A stretch of 64,000 nucleotides of DNA from a cf. Phormidesmis sp. LEGE 11477 (GCF_015207105.1 NZ_JADEXO010000011.1:1-64000), one strand, 5' to 3'; positions 1-9,256 are shown, numbered from the stretch's first letter. Translations and numbers: made by a program. The notes: a model not told the origin generated them from the sequence alone.

Positions 1-2828
1 TCTAATGAGAGATTCTTGAACAGTGAAACGGTCTTTAACAGCAGCAATCGATTCATGACAGTCTTAGCAGGTAAAGTAGTTTCAAAAATTTGGCTCGCCA
101 CCTGTTTCACAAACGGGTCTGGATCGTTTACTAGCGCCGATGGCACCATGGCCAAAGCAATCAGCGCCCCAGATTTAATCCAGCGCTCACTCGATTCTAA
201 AGCCTCTAGCAGCAGCCGATAGCCTTTTGTCTTTAGCCACAGCGGCGTCACCTCACTGATTGCCTCGGCTGACTCAGCCTCGGCTGGGGATACCAACGCT
301 TCTAATAGCGGCATCAGCGGGATGACAAATCGCCGATGGTTGAGCGAGGCCAGTACTTCGATAGCGTTTTCTAGCTCCGCTTGAGCATTGGTCGCTAGCA
401 GGCGATTGACCGCATTGACCGTGCGAGCGTGCCCTAGCGCCGAAAGAACATAGAGCACTTTTTGGATCAGGCGATCGTGATAGTCGTCAATAGCTACCGC
501 CAGTGCTTGCCAGCTAGGGGCGTGGCTAGGTATCTGTGACTGCCAGCGCCGAGTTTTAGACAAGAGTGCATAGCTCGGTGCCAGGTAGTCAAACAGGACA
601 TTACCGGCATAGCGCGATTGCACCAGCCCAATCGCCGTAATCGCCGCGTTCACCACCTCTACCTGCGGATGGTTCAAGCTCGCCTTGGCTAGATCGACGC
701 CCGCACGACCGTAGGCTGCCAGGGCTTTAGCTGCTTGCACTCTGACACGCGGATCGTCATCACTCAGGCAGTCGCCAATCGCAGAGAGCGTCTGGTCGCA
801 GCAGCTGATCCGCAGCAGTTCTAGCGCCGCGATTTTGACCATAGGATCGTAGTGACTCAGCTTGCTATGGGCCATGCTAGCGGTGGCGTCATCACCTCGA
901 TAGGTGAGTGGCTGTAGCGCCTCTAGGCCAGTGCGAACGATATCTGGGCTAGTTTGAGTCAAAACCAGGTCGGGAATCAGCGACGCCAGCCGAGAGTTTT
1001 TGCTGTAGGCGACCACGCGAGTGATGATACGGGCGGCTTTGGGCGTGAGAGGATTGGGCCATTGATCGAGACTGGTATGGCCAGAAGTATGACTAGAATC
1101 AGAACCAGAAGTATGGACAGAGGCATTGCTAGAGTCGGAGGGAGCGTTAACAATAAGATCGGCAATTCTCCCCAGTATTTTGATCTCTTCGCTGGGGTCG
1201 CTCAGCCAGGTTTGAATGTCCTTAGCGTCGGGCACATACTGATTGATCAGCAGCACTTCTAAGGCGAATGCTCGTAGCTCCGGGGTTTGGAGCTTAGCTT
1301 TGAAAGTCGCTTGCAGCTCGGGCTCGCTGGGGCTAAATAGAGCGATTACCTGTTCATAAACCTGACTGTCAGGCAAGCTATCAGACGAGTTTCCAGCGGC
1401 GACCAGCGGTTCTATCTCAGGCAAGAACTGACTGGGTTGATCCATCCGCGCCGCTAGTTCGAGCCCTTTGAGCTGACTATAGCGATCGCCATCGGTTAGC
1501 AGATCTTTGACGGCTGTAGCCGACTGCGGCGTGAGCTGAATCGGATACAGATCAAACTCATCGAGATCTAGGCTGTCCGAGCGAATCATGGCTTCTAGAC
1601 CGCTGGCATAAAAGCGACCCATCGGCAGACGTACTAGCAGCAGCAGCACCGTCAGCCCGGCTACCAGCCAAGCAATCTGCATCAAAGTCAGCCGCGTTTC
1701 GCTAATCCAAAGCAGCGTCCCGGCCAGCGTCAGCCCCAGTGCGTAGATGAGTCCGTCACTAAGCGAGCGAATCCGCCCGACAAACTCCCGAGGAATGGCA
1801 TTGTAATTAAGCTGATGAACCGGCAGATTGATCCCCTTGTACAATGCATCGCCGTTGACATGCAGTCCTATCGCTGCGGGCAGCCCGAAGTGAGAAAGTA
1901 GCCCTGCGAAGCTCGCCAGGGTCGTCAGTGGATACACCGGATTCATCTGCGCCACGCCCAAAGTTTTCAGCAGTGGGCGCGTCGCGCCGTAGATCACCGC
2001 CACCTGCACCAGGCTGATGACGATTCTCATGCCGCCCAAAAAGCCTGTCAGCGCCTGTTCGCCAAAGTGACTACCGTAGATGCTGAACCAGAGAAATTCA
2101 GAACTGGTGTAAATGATCACTAGCAAGAAGCTGCTGCTAGCTAGGAACAGCGCTAGCGGATAGCGTCTGACTAACTCGGGAAAGGTACGTAGCGACTCGA
2201 TGATGCCGACCGCCTGATTAGACTCACCGACGTTGACTCGCCTTTGCGATCGCTCTAAATACACGAGCTGTGCTACCCCGATCAGAAAAACCACTGGCAT
2301 AAACAACAGCAGATCTCGGGTTCTAAAATATTGAGACAGTAGCGTAGTCAGGCCGCCGCCTAGCAACGTTCCTACCGCCTGAGCAATGCCAATATAGGGG
2401 GCATAGCGCTTGTACTCTAAGGTCGTGAAGTAGTCTGTCAGCAGGCTGGGATAGAGCACGTTGTTGTGAAAATCCCACTGAAAGAAAATTGCAATCAGCA
2501 GAATGTAGTAGGCGTAGGTAGACTCTTGCGAGAGCAGCAGCCGCAGCCCGATGATTGCCACAACAGACAGCAGCAGCACGTAGCGAAAGAGCTGCGGTCG
2601 GCTATAGCTATCTACGATCTGTGAGAACACCGCATAGGCAGGCATAGAGCACAGCCCAATCAAGATAAACGCCTGGGGTAAATGCCCAGCGCCTACGTGG
2701 GTGACAAACAGTGAATTGGCGATCGCCATTCCTAGCACGCTGTAGACCAACACCGTTACTGCCAGCAGCAAAAGCTGAGAGAGCCGATCTAGCTTGAATG
2801 AGAGTATAGGGAAAGTGTCTGTTGTCAT
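1..2828 (-). CDS. MFS/AAC-like transporter fused to HEAT repeats (3' end outside window)
   Basis: About 942 codons are visible and the reading frame is still open at the window edge, so the C-terminus is missing. The first 400 or so residues form about 12 hydrophobic helices, resembling MFS or ATP/ADP-carrier-like transporters. The rest is soluble and built of helical HEAT-like repeats, including a stretch DDDPRVRVQAAKALAAYG typical of PBS-lyase/HEAT units. The ATG start overlaps the stop of the upstream transporter gene as ATGA, implying translational coupling. Transporter-HEAT fusions are known in cyanobacteria, but the substrate is unknown. An acidic, Ser/His-rich linker (around nt 1075-1150) interrupts the soluble part. 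I see no nucleotide-carrier signature strong enough to claim ATP/ADP exchange. Confidence 0.75.
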   Translation of the reverse strand, partial: MTTDTFPILSFKLDRLSQLLLLAVTVLVYSVLGMAIANSLFVTHVGAGHLPQAFILIGLCSMPAYAVFSQIVDSYSRPQLFRYVLLLSVVAIIGLRLLLSQESTYAYYILLIAIFFQWDFHNNVLYPSLLTDYFTTLEYKRYAPYIGIAQAVGTLLGGGLTTLLSQYFRTRDLLLFMPVVFLIGVAQLVYLERSQRRVNVGESNQAVGIIESLRTFPELVRRYPLALFLASSSFLLVIIYTSSEFLWFSIYGSHFGEQALTGFLGGMRIVISLVQVAVIYGATRPLLKTLGVAQMNPVYPLTTLASFAGLLSHFGLPAAIGLHVNGDALYKGINLPVHQLNYNAIPREFVGRIRSLSDGLIYALGLTLAGTLLWISETRLTLMQIAWLVAGLTVLLLLVRLPMGRFYASGLEAMIRSDSLDLDEFDLYPIQLTPQSATAVKDLLTDGDRYSQLKGLELAARMDQPSQFLPEIEPLVAAGNSSDSLPDSQVYEQVIALFSPSEPELQATFKAKLQTPELRAFALEVLLINQYVPDAKDIQTWLSDPSEEIKILGRIADLIVNAPSDSSNASVHTSGSDSSHTSGHTSLDQWPNPLTPKAARIITRVVAYSKNSRLASLIPDLVLTQTSPDIVRTGLEALQPLTYRGDDATASMAHSKLSHYDPMVKIAALELLRISCCDQTLSAIGDCLSDDDPRVRVQAAKALAAYGRAGVDLAKASLNHPQVEVVNAAITAIGLVQSRYAGNVLFDYLAPSYALLSKTRRWQSQIPSHAPSWQALAVAIDDYHDRLIQKVLYVLSALGHARTVNAVNRLLATNAQAELENAIEVLASLNHRRFVIPLMPLLEALVSPAEAESAEAISEVTPLWLKTKGYRLLLEALESSERWIKSGALIALAMVPSALVNDPDPFVKQVASQIFETTLPAKTVMNRLLLLKTVSLFKNLSL

Positions 2829-4396
2829 GAGGTAGCAGGCTCTCCCAGACGGCTATCGTTAGCAGCATCTTCAACAACGTCTTCAGTGGCATCTTCAGCG
2901 GCGTCTTCGGTAGTGCCTTCGGCAGTGTCTTCGGCAGCACTTTCAGATAGAGACTCCAACGACTGCTGTGGCACTTGCACGAACGGCATAATCGCCGCAG
3001 CTAGCAGCAAAAAGACGCCGCCTATCACCACGGCCATCAGGCGATTGTCATGCAGCCAGTGTTCCATCACCCAGCCAAACCCCAAGGCAATACCAATCTC
3101 TGGCAGCACGATAAAAAAGTTAAAAATGCCCTGATAAATGCCGCGCTGCTGATTAGGAATAGCGTAGGTCAAAATGGCATAGGGAATTGACTGAGCGCTC
3201 GCCCAAGTTAGGCCAAATCCCACCATCGGCAATAGCAACATCCAAGGCTGCTGCACTAGCAATAAAGAAACCAAACTCAACCCACCGCAGGCTAAGCAAA
3301 TGCTGTGAACGGCCTTGCGACTGATGCGCCGAGTTAGCCTAGGCAGCAGCAGCGAAAAGGGAATACAAACTGCGTTGAACATGGCAAAACACAGGCCAGC
3401 CCATTCAATCCCAGCATTGTACAAATCCGAGTCGTTTTGCGCTGCACCGAACAGATTACGAGCCACCGCTGGCGGAAAGTAGAGGAAAAAGCAGAAAATT
3501 CCCAGCCAGGTGAATATCTGCACCCAGGCTAGCTGCTGCATGGTCTTCGGCATCTGTCGCAGTGCTTGAAACGTCTCTTGCAAGCTGTTGAAGATGCCGC
3601 CATGCTCTGCCTGCCGCCGCTCAAACTTAGCCAGATCTTTTGGCGGGGACTCAGCGGTGGTGATCGCCGTCCATACCGTTGTCCCTAAAAACAGCGCCGC
3701 ACCGATATAAAAGGAGAATTCTACCGTCAGCGGAATCCGTTGATCCGGGCTTGAAGACGCATCTACGCCGAACAAGTGATTCAGCAGCCAAGGCATGCTA
3801 GAGGCCGCGATCGCGCCTAGTCCCACCATCACGCTCTGCATCGCAAACCCTTGCGTTCGCTGCTTTTTCGGCAAGAGGTCGCCGATGAAGGCCCGAAACG
3901 GCACCATACTCACATTGGCACTGGTATCTAACAGCCACAGCAGCGCCGCCGCCATCCATAGAGTCGATGAACTGGGCATCAGCACCAGCGCAACTGCCGC
4001 CGCGATCGCCCCGCCCAATAGATAAGGTCGCCTGCGGCCCAGCGCACTCCACGTATGGTCGCTGAGATTGCCAATAATCGGCTGCACAATTAGCCCTGTC
4101 AGCGGCGCTGCTAGCCACAAAATTGGCAAATTGTGAGCGCTAGCCCCTAGATACTCAAAAATAGAGCTCATGTTGGCCATTTGCAGACCCCAGCCAAACT
4201 GAATACCTAGGAATCCAAGGTTCATATTCCATAGCTGAAACAGACTGAACCGGGTATCGCCTGCTGGCGACTCGTCTGACGGTGACTCATCGGGCGATGA
4301 CTCATCGGGCTGCGACTCACTTAGTGACTTATCTGGCTGTGCCCTATCGCCCGTTGTTTCCTCTATATCGGGTGGCGTTTCCTGAGCGGTGGACAT
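2825..4396 (-). CDS. MFS transporter, SLC45/GPH sugar-carrier type
   Basis: This 523-residue membrane protein has about 12 transmembrane segments. It carries the SLC45/sucrose-carrier motif set: a first-helix FLGIQFGWGLQMAN, the loop GNLSDHTWSALGRRRPY, and NVSMVPFRAFIGDLLP after helix 4. Family members are proton-coupled sugar (sucrose or maltose type) transporters of the inner membrane, so a disaccharide substrate is inferred only. Both tails are acidic and repetitive: an N-terminal run of SPDES-like units (residues about 25-45) and a C-terminal AEDxxED run encoded by a 12-bp tandem repeat. The next gene, another transporter, starts inside its stop codon (ATGA), so the two are probably made together. 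Divergent from the ferritin-like gene. Confidence 0.85.
   Translation of the reverse strand: MSTAQETPPDIEETTGDRAQPDKSLSESQPDESSPDESPSDESPAGDTRFSLFQLWNMNLGFLGIQFGWGLQMANMSSIFEYLGASAHNLPILWLAAPLTGLIVQPIIGNLSDHTWSALGRRRPYLLGGAIAAAVALVLMPSSSTLWMAAALLWLLDTSANVSMVPFRAFIGDLLPKKQRTQGFAMQSVMVGLGAIAASSMPWLLNHLFGVDASSSPDQRIPLTVEFSFYIGAALFLGTTVWTAITTAESPPKDLAKFERRQAEHGGIFNSLQETFQALRQMPKTMQQLAWVQIFTWLGIFCFFLYFPPAVARNLFGAAQNDSDLYNAGIEWAGLCFAMFNAVCIPFSLLLPRLTRRISRKAVHSICLACGGLSLVSLLLVQQPWMLLLPMVGFGLTWASAQSIPYAILTYAIPNQQRGIYQGIFNFFIVLPEIGIALGFGWVMEHWLHDNRLMAVVIGGVFLLLAAAIMPFVQVPQQSLESLSESAAEDTAEGTTEDAAEDATEDVVEDAANDSRLGEPATS
2865..2948. repeat. 12-bp tandem repeat encoding an acidic tail
   Basis: Seven imperfect 12-bp units with the core (G/A)(T/C)CTTC sit at the 3' end of the SLC45-like gene. 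They encode the repeating Thr/Ala-Glu-Asp tail of the protein. The unit length is a multiple of three, so copy-number changes would lengthen or shorten the tail without a frameshift. Confidence 0.7.
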
Positions 4397-4450
4397 GCGT
4401 GCGTCTCCTACGGTTGGCTATCTATTCTAAGGTGAACCAGCTTCTTTCGC

Positions 4451-4495
4451 GCTGGCTTCTTCACCGCTAACTTCTTCACTGTTGGCTTCTTCACT
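4451..4495. repeat. Three 15-bp tandem repeats in a divergent intergenic region
   Basis: Three consecutive units at 4451-4465, 4466-4480 and 4481-4495 share the core CTTCTTCAC. They lie between the SLC45-like gene (- strand) and the ferritin-like gene (+ strand). Read on the - strand they would encode repeated Gly/Ser-Glu-Glu, but a stop at about 4431 precedes the transporter start. They are therefore either a relic of an acidic N-terminal extension or a non-coding repeat. Confidence 0.6.
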
Positions 4496-4590
4496 ATAGC
4501 CATCGTGCTCCGCTAGATCGAAATTTTCGGAAAATGTAGATTGAGCGCCTGTAGTCAATATCACATTCAAGCTTAAGCAAAATCCTTTTA

Positions 4591-5319
4591 ATGACTGCAA
4601 CAATACACGGCACAGACCAGCACAGCGGTGCTAATGCTAACGATACTAAGCACTGGACAAGGGCCTTCTCACAAAACACGAAGCGCTGGCAGCAGTTTGC
4701 CCAAGAGATCGATTTTTCTACACTGCGCCTAGACGCTCATCTAGTTGATTCCATCAAAGTCTTTCAACTAGGAGAATGCTCGGAAGGAAGAACGCTAAAG
4801 GCACTCGCCGCCAGCTATGCTCAGCGACACGACAATCCTGACTATTTGCTAGCGATACAACAGTTTATCAAAGAAGAACAAAGACATGCCTACTACATGG
4901 CTGAGGCGCTGCGAGCAAACGATGTAGAACCGATCGCCAAACAGTGGAGCGATGGGCTTTTTCGTAAGGTGCGCCAGCTGTGTGGCTGGGAGATGATGAT
5001 CTCAGTGCTGTTGACAGCAGAGGTAATTGCGATCGCATACTACTCAACACTTGCTAAAGCCAGTAGCGACCCTCAGGCCAAACGGCTATTTGAAAGAATC
5101 CTACAAGACGAAGCGACACATCTACAGTTTCATGGGGAGCATCTGCGCTGCGATCGCGCCAGCAAGACCTCAATTCGTCGGAGGCTGCATAGACTGTTTC
5201 ACTGGCTGGTAATTGCACTCGTCTGGGTAGAGCATAGACAGGTACTGACCTATCAGTTTTCCTCATTTTCTCAGTTCTTCAAGCGATGCGACGCGCTGCT
5301 GCTGACGACACTCACATAA
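4591..5319 (+). CDS. Ferritin-like diiron-carboxylate protein
   Basis: This 242-residue protein has the four-helix diiron pattern. Glu62/Glu65 lie in the first helix, EEQRH (Glu96, His99) in the second, Glu144 in the third and DEATH (Glu174, His177) in the fourth. These ExxH pairs are the usual iron ligands of ferritin-like, rubrerythrin-like and AurF-like proteins. The C-terminal 55 residues are hydrophobic and basic and may associate with the membrane. No rubredoxin cysteines are present, so it is not a classical rubrerythrin. Function may be iron-dependent oxidation or oxidative-stress defence; the substrate is unknown. It is a single-gene unit. Confidence 0.75.
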   Translation: MTATIHGTDQHSGANANDTKHWTRAFSQNTKRWQQFAQEIDFSTLRLDAHLVDSIKVFQLGECSEGRTLKALAASYAQRHDNPDYLLAIQQFIKEEQRHAYYMAEALRANDVEPIAKQWSDGLFRKVRQLCGWEMMISVLLTAEVIAIAYYSTLAKASSDPQAKRLFERILQDEATHLQFHGEHLRCDRASKTSIRRRLHRLFHWLVIALVWVEHRQVLTYQFSSFSQFFKRCDALLLTTLT

Positions 5320-5413
5320 GCCATACTGAAGCCATTTTTGCTCTGGCAGATGATTGGTCGAAAGAGAAAGAAACTTGTGCATATTACCGCGCCGACAACT
5401 ACGCAACAACAGC

Positions 5414-5635
5414 CTATTTATTAGACATTACCGGAAAGTAGAAGAATCGAAGAACAGAGATGAATCCCACTACTTTGTTCAAATGCTCATACACATAAAC
5501 GCCAGAATTAGAATCCTTATCGTTGTCAGATAAAGCTTGCTCCACTTGAGTTAACTTTGAGGTGTATTTCAACTGATGAAGTAGCCTACATAAAACGCTT
5601 GCATCCTCAACTTTTGCCTGTCGGATCATTGACAT
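5414..5635 (-). pseudogene. Truncated GNAT acetyltransferase (N-terminal fragment)
   Basis: The 73 codons match the start of a GNAT acetyltransferase: IRQAKVEDASVLCRLLHQL as beta1-alpha1 and then VVGFISV as beta4. It stops before the acetyl-CoA-binding Q/RxxGxG/A loop that every active GNAT needs. The 94 bp downstream contain no continuation that I can see in any frame. It is most likely a decayed gene left by a deletion. A very short functional protein cannot be excluded. Confidence 0.6.
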
Positions 5636-5724
5636 TTACGGCTCTTCCTATCTTGTAATGAAACCTAGAAACTAGTTATGTTCAGAAGCAGTCAGCCACC
5701 TAACCCCAGGCATAACGAACCTCA

Positions 5725-6939
5725 CTAGCTAGTCTGCGAATAGTCTTCGCCGGTATCGAGCGGTAATATAATAGAAAAAGTAGAGCCTTTGCCTACTATC
5801 GAAGTAAGTTTTAGCTCACCTTGTAGCAAAACTACTAGCTTACTAACAATCGCTAAGCCCAATCCGGTACTATCAGTAGGATGAGACACCGCTTCGCTAT
5901 CTCTAAGATATGGCTTGAAGATATTCTCTTGCTGTGCTGGGCTAATGCCTCTACCCGTATCTTGAACAGACAGCAGCCAGCGGTCATGTTCTAGTCCAGC
6001 ACAGCTAACCTGGATGCTGCCGCTGTCGGTATAGCGAATCGCATTGCTGATTAGATTTACTATCACCTGCTGCAGCCGTAGCATGTCTGTACTGACCAAA
6101 GGAGGCGCACTTCGACAATCTACCGTCAGGCTCAGCCCTTTCTTCAGCGCTGCAGGCCGCTGAGACTCGACCACCCGCTCTACTAGCTTAGCGACTTCAA
6201 ACTGCCCTACCTTTATCGAGTGCTGCTGCGAGTTTTTGCGAGATACTTCTAGCATATTGTTGACTAGCTGAAGCATCTGTATGCCGTTTTCGTAGATGCG
6301 CTCTAGATGCTTAAGCTCCTTGGCAGGCACCTTACTAGTAGAGGAAGTCTGCTTTCGTGCCCGCAGCAGTAACGTTGAGAACGAAATCACTGAATTGAGC
6401 GGGTTCTTTAGTTCATGTGCTAGGTATGACGCATTGTCCTTCTGCATCTGCACGAGGCGAACTAGCTCCTGATTACTTGTGAGCAGCTTCTGGTGCATGG
6501 GTTCCAAGCGCTCTAGCTGATACTGAGTGTATCGTTCAGCCGCACTGCCGGAGATGCGCTCAAGCACGCTATCAATCGAACGCAGCGCCACAACAGCATC
6601 TGAAACATTCTCGGATCTGAAATCAAACTGAAGGGAAGAGAGCAGCAACATCCGCAAAATGTTGAACTCTCTATCCATTTCCCTAATGTCAAACCCTAGT
6701 TCTACGGGTATTTGAAGTCGCTCCCAGGACTCTAACTGTAGCTCGTGAATAGGACCTTTGGCTGATTCATTCGCTAAGCACGCTGATATTGCTTCGATCA
6801 TCAGCGGCAGTCGGCTGTGAATAGACTCATAGGTCATCGTTACGTTGTAGCTTTGCCTGATATCACGACGAACCTCTCTGGTCCAACGCTCGATAATATC
6901 ATCGACTTTATCTAGTAGCTTTGCTTTCAAGGCTTCCAT
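5725..6939 (-). CDS. Cytosolic sensor histidine kinase with RsbRD-like N-terminal domain
   Basis: This 404-residue kinase has no transmembrane segment. Residues 1-145 are helical and resemble the RsbRD-type sensor-histidine-kinase N-terminal domain. The dimerisation box is LAHELKNPLNSV with the phosphorylated His175. The ATPase part has an N-box (NLISNAIRYTDSG), DTGRGI and GLGLAIV. No receiver domain or response regulator gene is adjacent, so its partner is unknown. The ATG start at 6939 is preceded by a long intergenic region holding a candidate operator palindrome. Confidence 0.9.
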   Translation of the reverse strand: MEALKAKLLDKVDDIIERWTREVRRDIRQSYNVTMTYESIHSRLPLMIEAISACLANESAKGPIHELQLESWERLQIPVELGFDIREMDREFNILRMLLLSSLQFDFRSENVSDAVVALRSIDSVLERISGSAAERYTQYQLERLEPMHQKLLTSNQELVRLVQMQKDNASYLAHELKNPLNSVISFSTLLLRARKQTSSTSKVPAKELKHLERIYENGIQMLQLVNNMLEVSRKNSQQHSIKVGQFEVAKLVERVVESQRPAALKKGLSLTVDCRSAPPLVSTDMLRLQQVIVNLISNAIRYTDSGSIQVSCAGLEHDRWLLSVQDTGRGISPAQQENIFKPYLRDSEAVSHPTDSTGLGLAIVSKLVVLLQGELKLTSIVGKGSTFSIILPLDTGEDYSQTS

Positions 6940-7739
6940 AGCTTATTGGTCAACACTCTTGTCAGCAGGTGTCAGTACGGTTTCTGCAACTACCACCGCG
7001 ACAGCTCTACTAAAAGAAGAATGACTATCGCACCAAGCATAGGTAGGAATATATATGCTAATCACTCTAAAGAACAGCCTAGGAGCACATACTTACTAGT
7101 AGGTATATCAAAGTAACTCCCAGCCCAGACAGAAGTACCAATTCTTTTTACCTGCTTTCCCTTTCTTTCCATAGAGAAATTGAGAACAGCACGTGATTTT
7201 CTTTTTAGAAACATACTTTTGACATAGAGCGATCTCTTGCTTTAGATATAAAATACCAGGCGATCACAGTATTGAAATCTGCAAGCGCCTGGTTTCGGAC
7301 TATCGCTATTAAATAGTTGCGCTTATTGAAGCTGGTTGTCTTGAAGAGTAGAAGTTTCCACAAGAGTTGGTTTGATTCGCACATCTATGCCAAACGAACG
7401 AGTGTAAAGTTCTATTAAGATGATACCCTTTGTTTTCAACAATGTAATTTTCTACAAGGAATGAATATATTTAGTCACCAGTCTGGCCGCTTCTACTACT
7501 ACCGTTGCTCACAATCTTTCCAAAGCACTTCACAGCGAAAGTAAGTACTTATACCCAATTGCATAGATTATGGTTGGTATTTTCGTTCTTTATACAACTG
7601 CGCTCTAAGCCTTATGCCGCAGGGCTAGATAGCGGCGGCAGCCTACGATAGACGTTACTTGCTTTCAACGAGTGCTATTTACTACGCTTACGTGCCGTAG
7701 CATCTTGCCATCAGCCCAATAGAACACACCTTAATAGCA
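6940..7739. other. 800-bp intergenic region with one near-perfect palindrome
   Basis: No credible gene is present. An 18-bp palindrome with a single non-Watson-Crick pair (ATACTTACTAGTAGGTAT, 7089-7106) lies 150 bp upstream of the histidine kinase start and could be an operator. The remainder is AT-rich with no recognisable RNA gene. Confidence 0.4.
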
Positions 7740-8138
7740 ATGATAGAGCCGCTACCCAACTTACAAGCACTGACTGCTTCCATAGAAGCAGCCGTAGAGC
7801 AGCTCTTCTATGCGTATTTAGGCACTAGGCTAGATTGGGTCGAGTGCAGAGTGATAGAAGAAATGGACTTTGTCATTCGTATAGAGAGGCCCGTCTCTGC
7901 CACCGAGAACTACCTTTTTCAGCAGCAGCAGGACACACTAGCACTAGAGATGGGTCTAGCCATCAATCAAGCGCTAAAGAACAGACTCTTTGTCCTACTT
8001 TGCGATCGCTTCGGCCTAGCAGTGGCCGACATCTCCTTCCTACAATCAGCACAGCTACAAAAGCTTGACCTATTAGTCTTGCTAGACGGTGCATCAGCAG
8101 CTAAATCGGTAAAAAGCGCTCAGCGACGCAAACCTTAG
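7740..8138 (+). CDS. DUF2294-like protein A
   Basis: A 132-residue soluble protein resembling the DUF2294 family. It has an N-terminal helix that includes VEQLFYAYLGTRLDWVEC, then a strand DFVIRIERPVSATENYLF. This pattern recurs in the neighbouring convergent gene (VEGSITPVERLLF), supporting a shared fold. The family has no established activity. The basic C-terminus ends in QRRKP. The two related genes face each other with 47 bp between their stops. Confidence 0.55.
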   Translation: MIEPLPNLQALTASIEAAVEQLFYAYLGTRLDWVECRVIEEMDFVIRIERPVSATENYLFQQQQDTLALEMGLAINQALKNRLFVLLCDRFGLAVADISFLQSAQLQKLDLLVLLDGASAAKSVKSAQRRKP

Positions 8139-8166
8139 AAAAGCGACGCAGCTACTCAGAGCTATC

Positions 8167-8206
8167 TTCTCTTACCTGTTTTCTCTTACCTGTTTTCTCT
8201 TATTGG
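8167..8206. repeat. 14-bp direct repeats at the convergent 3' ends
   Basis: Two exact 14-bp units beginning TTCTCTTACCTG and a partial third lie between and into the 3' end of the - strand DUF2294-like gene, whose last codons come from the repeat. No terminator hairpin was recognised here. Confidence 0.55.
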
Positions 8207-8686
8207 AGACGATGATAGCTTAGCAATTAGACCCGTGCAGCCCTGTTCATAGCAGGTATCGGCCACCATCGTTACTACCCTCACATTGAGACGCCGTTCT
8301 ATCAAGCTAACTAGCTGCCGATGCATCAGCCTATCGACCGTAAAGCACACTCTCTGCGCCTCTAGAGCTTTCTCTAAAAACAGTAGCCTCTCTACCGGTG
8401 TGATACTTCCTTCTACCCATATCACTAGTCGGCTGTCTAGCAAATCACAGCTTACCTGCTGAGGGGGCTGACCCAACCGCTCTTTGTACAGTTGCTCTAT
8501 CGCTGCTGTGATACTTTTTAGCAGTTCGTCGGTAATGGGCAAGCGGTTTTCGGTGAATGAAGCATTGTTAGCATGGGCATTTGAGCCTGAGGACTGGATC
8601 AAGGTTCCTTCTAAAGCTGTTTTTTCTAAGGCGAGTCTTTCAAATAAGCGATCCGCTTTATCGCCCGAGGAAGTAGGTTCTTGCAT
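8186..8686 (-). CDS. DUF2294-like protein B
   Basis: About 166 residues from the ATG at 8686; an upstream TTG at 8722 is possible but would add a hydrophobic dozen residues with no better ribosome site. Residues 50-160 repeat the pattern of the facing gene: IEQLYKERLGQPPQQVSC, then LVIWVEGSITPVERLLF, then a helix, a strand and a final VVTMVADTCYEQGCTGLI. This last part matches the DUF2294 C-terminal strand well. The first 45 residues are Ser/Glu-rich and probably disordered. Function is unknown. Confidence 0.6.
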   Translation of the reverse strand: MQEPTSSGDKADRLFERLALEKTALEGTLIQSSGSNAHANNASFTENRLPITDELLKSITAAIEQLYKERLGQPPQQVSCDLLDSRLVIWVEGSITPVERLLFLEKALEAQRVCFTVDRLMHRQLVSLIERRLNVRVVTMVADTCYEQGCTGLIAKLSSSPIRENR

Positions 8687-9007
8687 AAGAGACCAAGGGA
8701 TAAGGAAGGCTGAGCAAAGCAAGCTTTTCTAGCTCTCGTTCGTCAGCACGGTTCATGATCCGAATTGACAGAACAGCATCAGAGGCAAATCCGTTCGCTC
8801 TCATCTATGTTAATAAATGTTAACAAAAAAGAAAACTACTTAATTGAGGAGTATTGCCGAACAAGACAGGCGGTGTTCAGCACTGGAAGTAAATGAACTT
8901 TTCTCTATGACTTTTGTAGACTCACTCAGGACATTCCCATCAGATAGAACTGTTGTAGAGCACTACGTAACTCGACTAGCAAAGTAAACATGCATCCTCA
9001 TGCTATA

Positions 9008-9256
9008 TCAACAGCGAAGCCTCTGACGCAAAAGGGCAGAGTGGTCAGCATCAATCAGATGGCCAAAGCCACAAAGAAGAATAAAGCTGCTGAATAGTAG
9101 CGTGAGAGCACGTGGAAAGTCTTGCTTTCGCTCGTAGATGAAATAGGTCAGCGTCAGTGGAATAGAAAAGTAGGAGCGCGCGATTAATGAGTCGCTGATA
9201 ACATGCAGTCCTACTAAGGTTGTTTGCCAAAGGTAGCAGTTAAGGGGTTCTCTCAT
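9008..9256 (-). pseudogene. Truncated ethylene-binding (ETR1-like) sensor domain
   Basis: The 82 codons correspond to transmembrane helices 1 and 2 of the ethylene-receptor sensor domain. Residues aligning with plant ETR1 at a constant offset of three include Asp22 (ETR1 D25), Tyr29 (Y32), Ile32 (I35), Pro33 (P36), Ile59 (I62), Cys62 (C65) and His66 (H69). Cys and His are the copper ligands that bind ethylene. The third helix, and any GAF or kinase domain, are missing: the frame ends after 16 further residues and no continuation is visible in the next 250 bp. Cyanobacterial receptors are normally long signalling proteins, so this is probably a remnant. A mini-domain protein is the alternative. 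Confidence 0.6.

Noticed and set aside
954-1262. ORF on the + strand inside the transporter-HEAT gene
   Set aside because: It overlaps a long open coding frame on the - strand and shows no domain.
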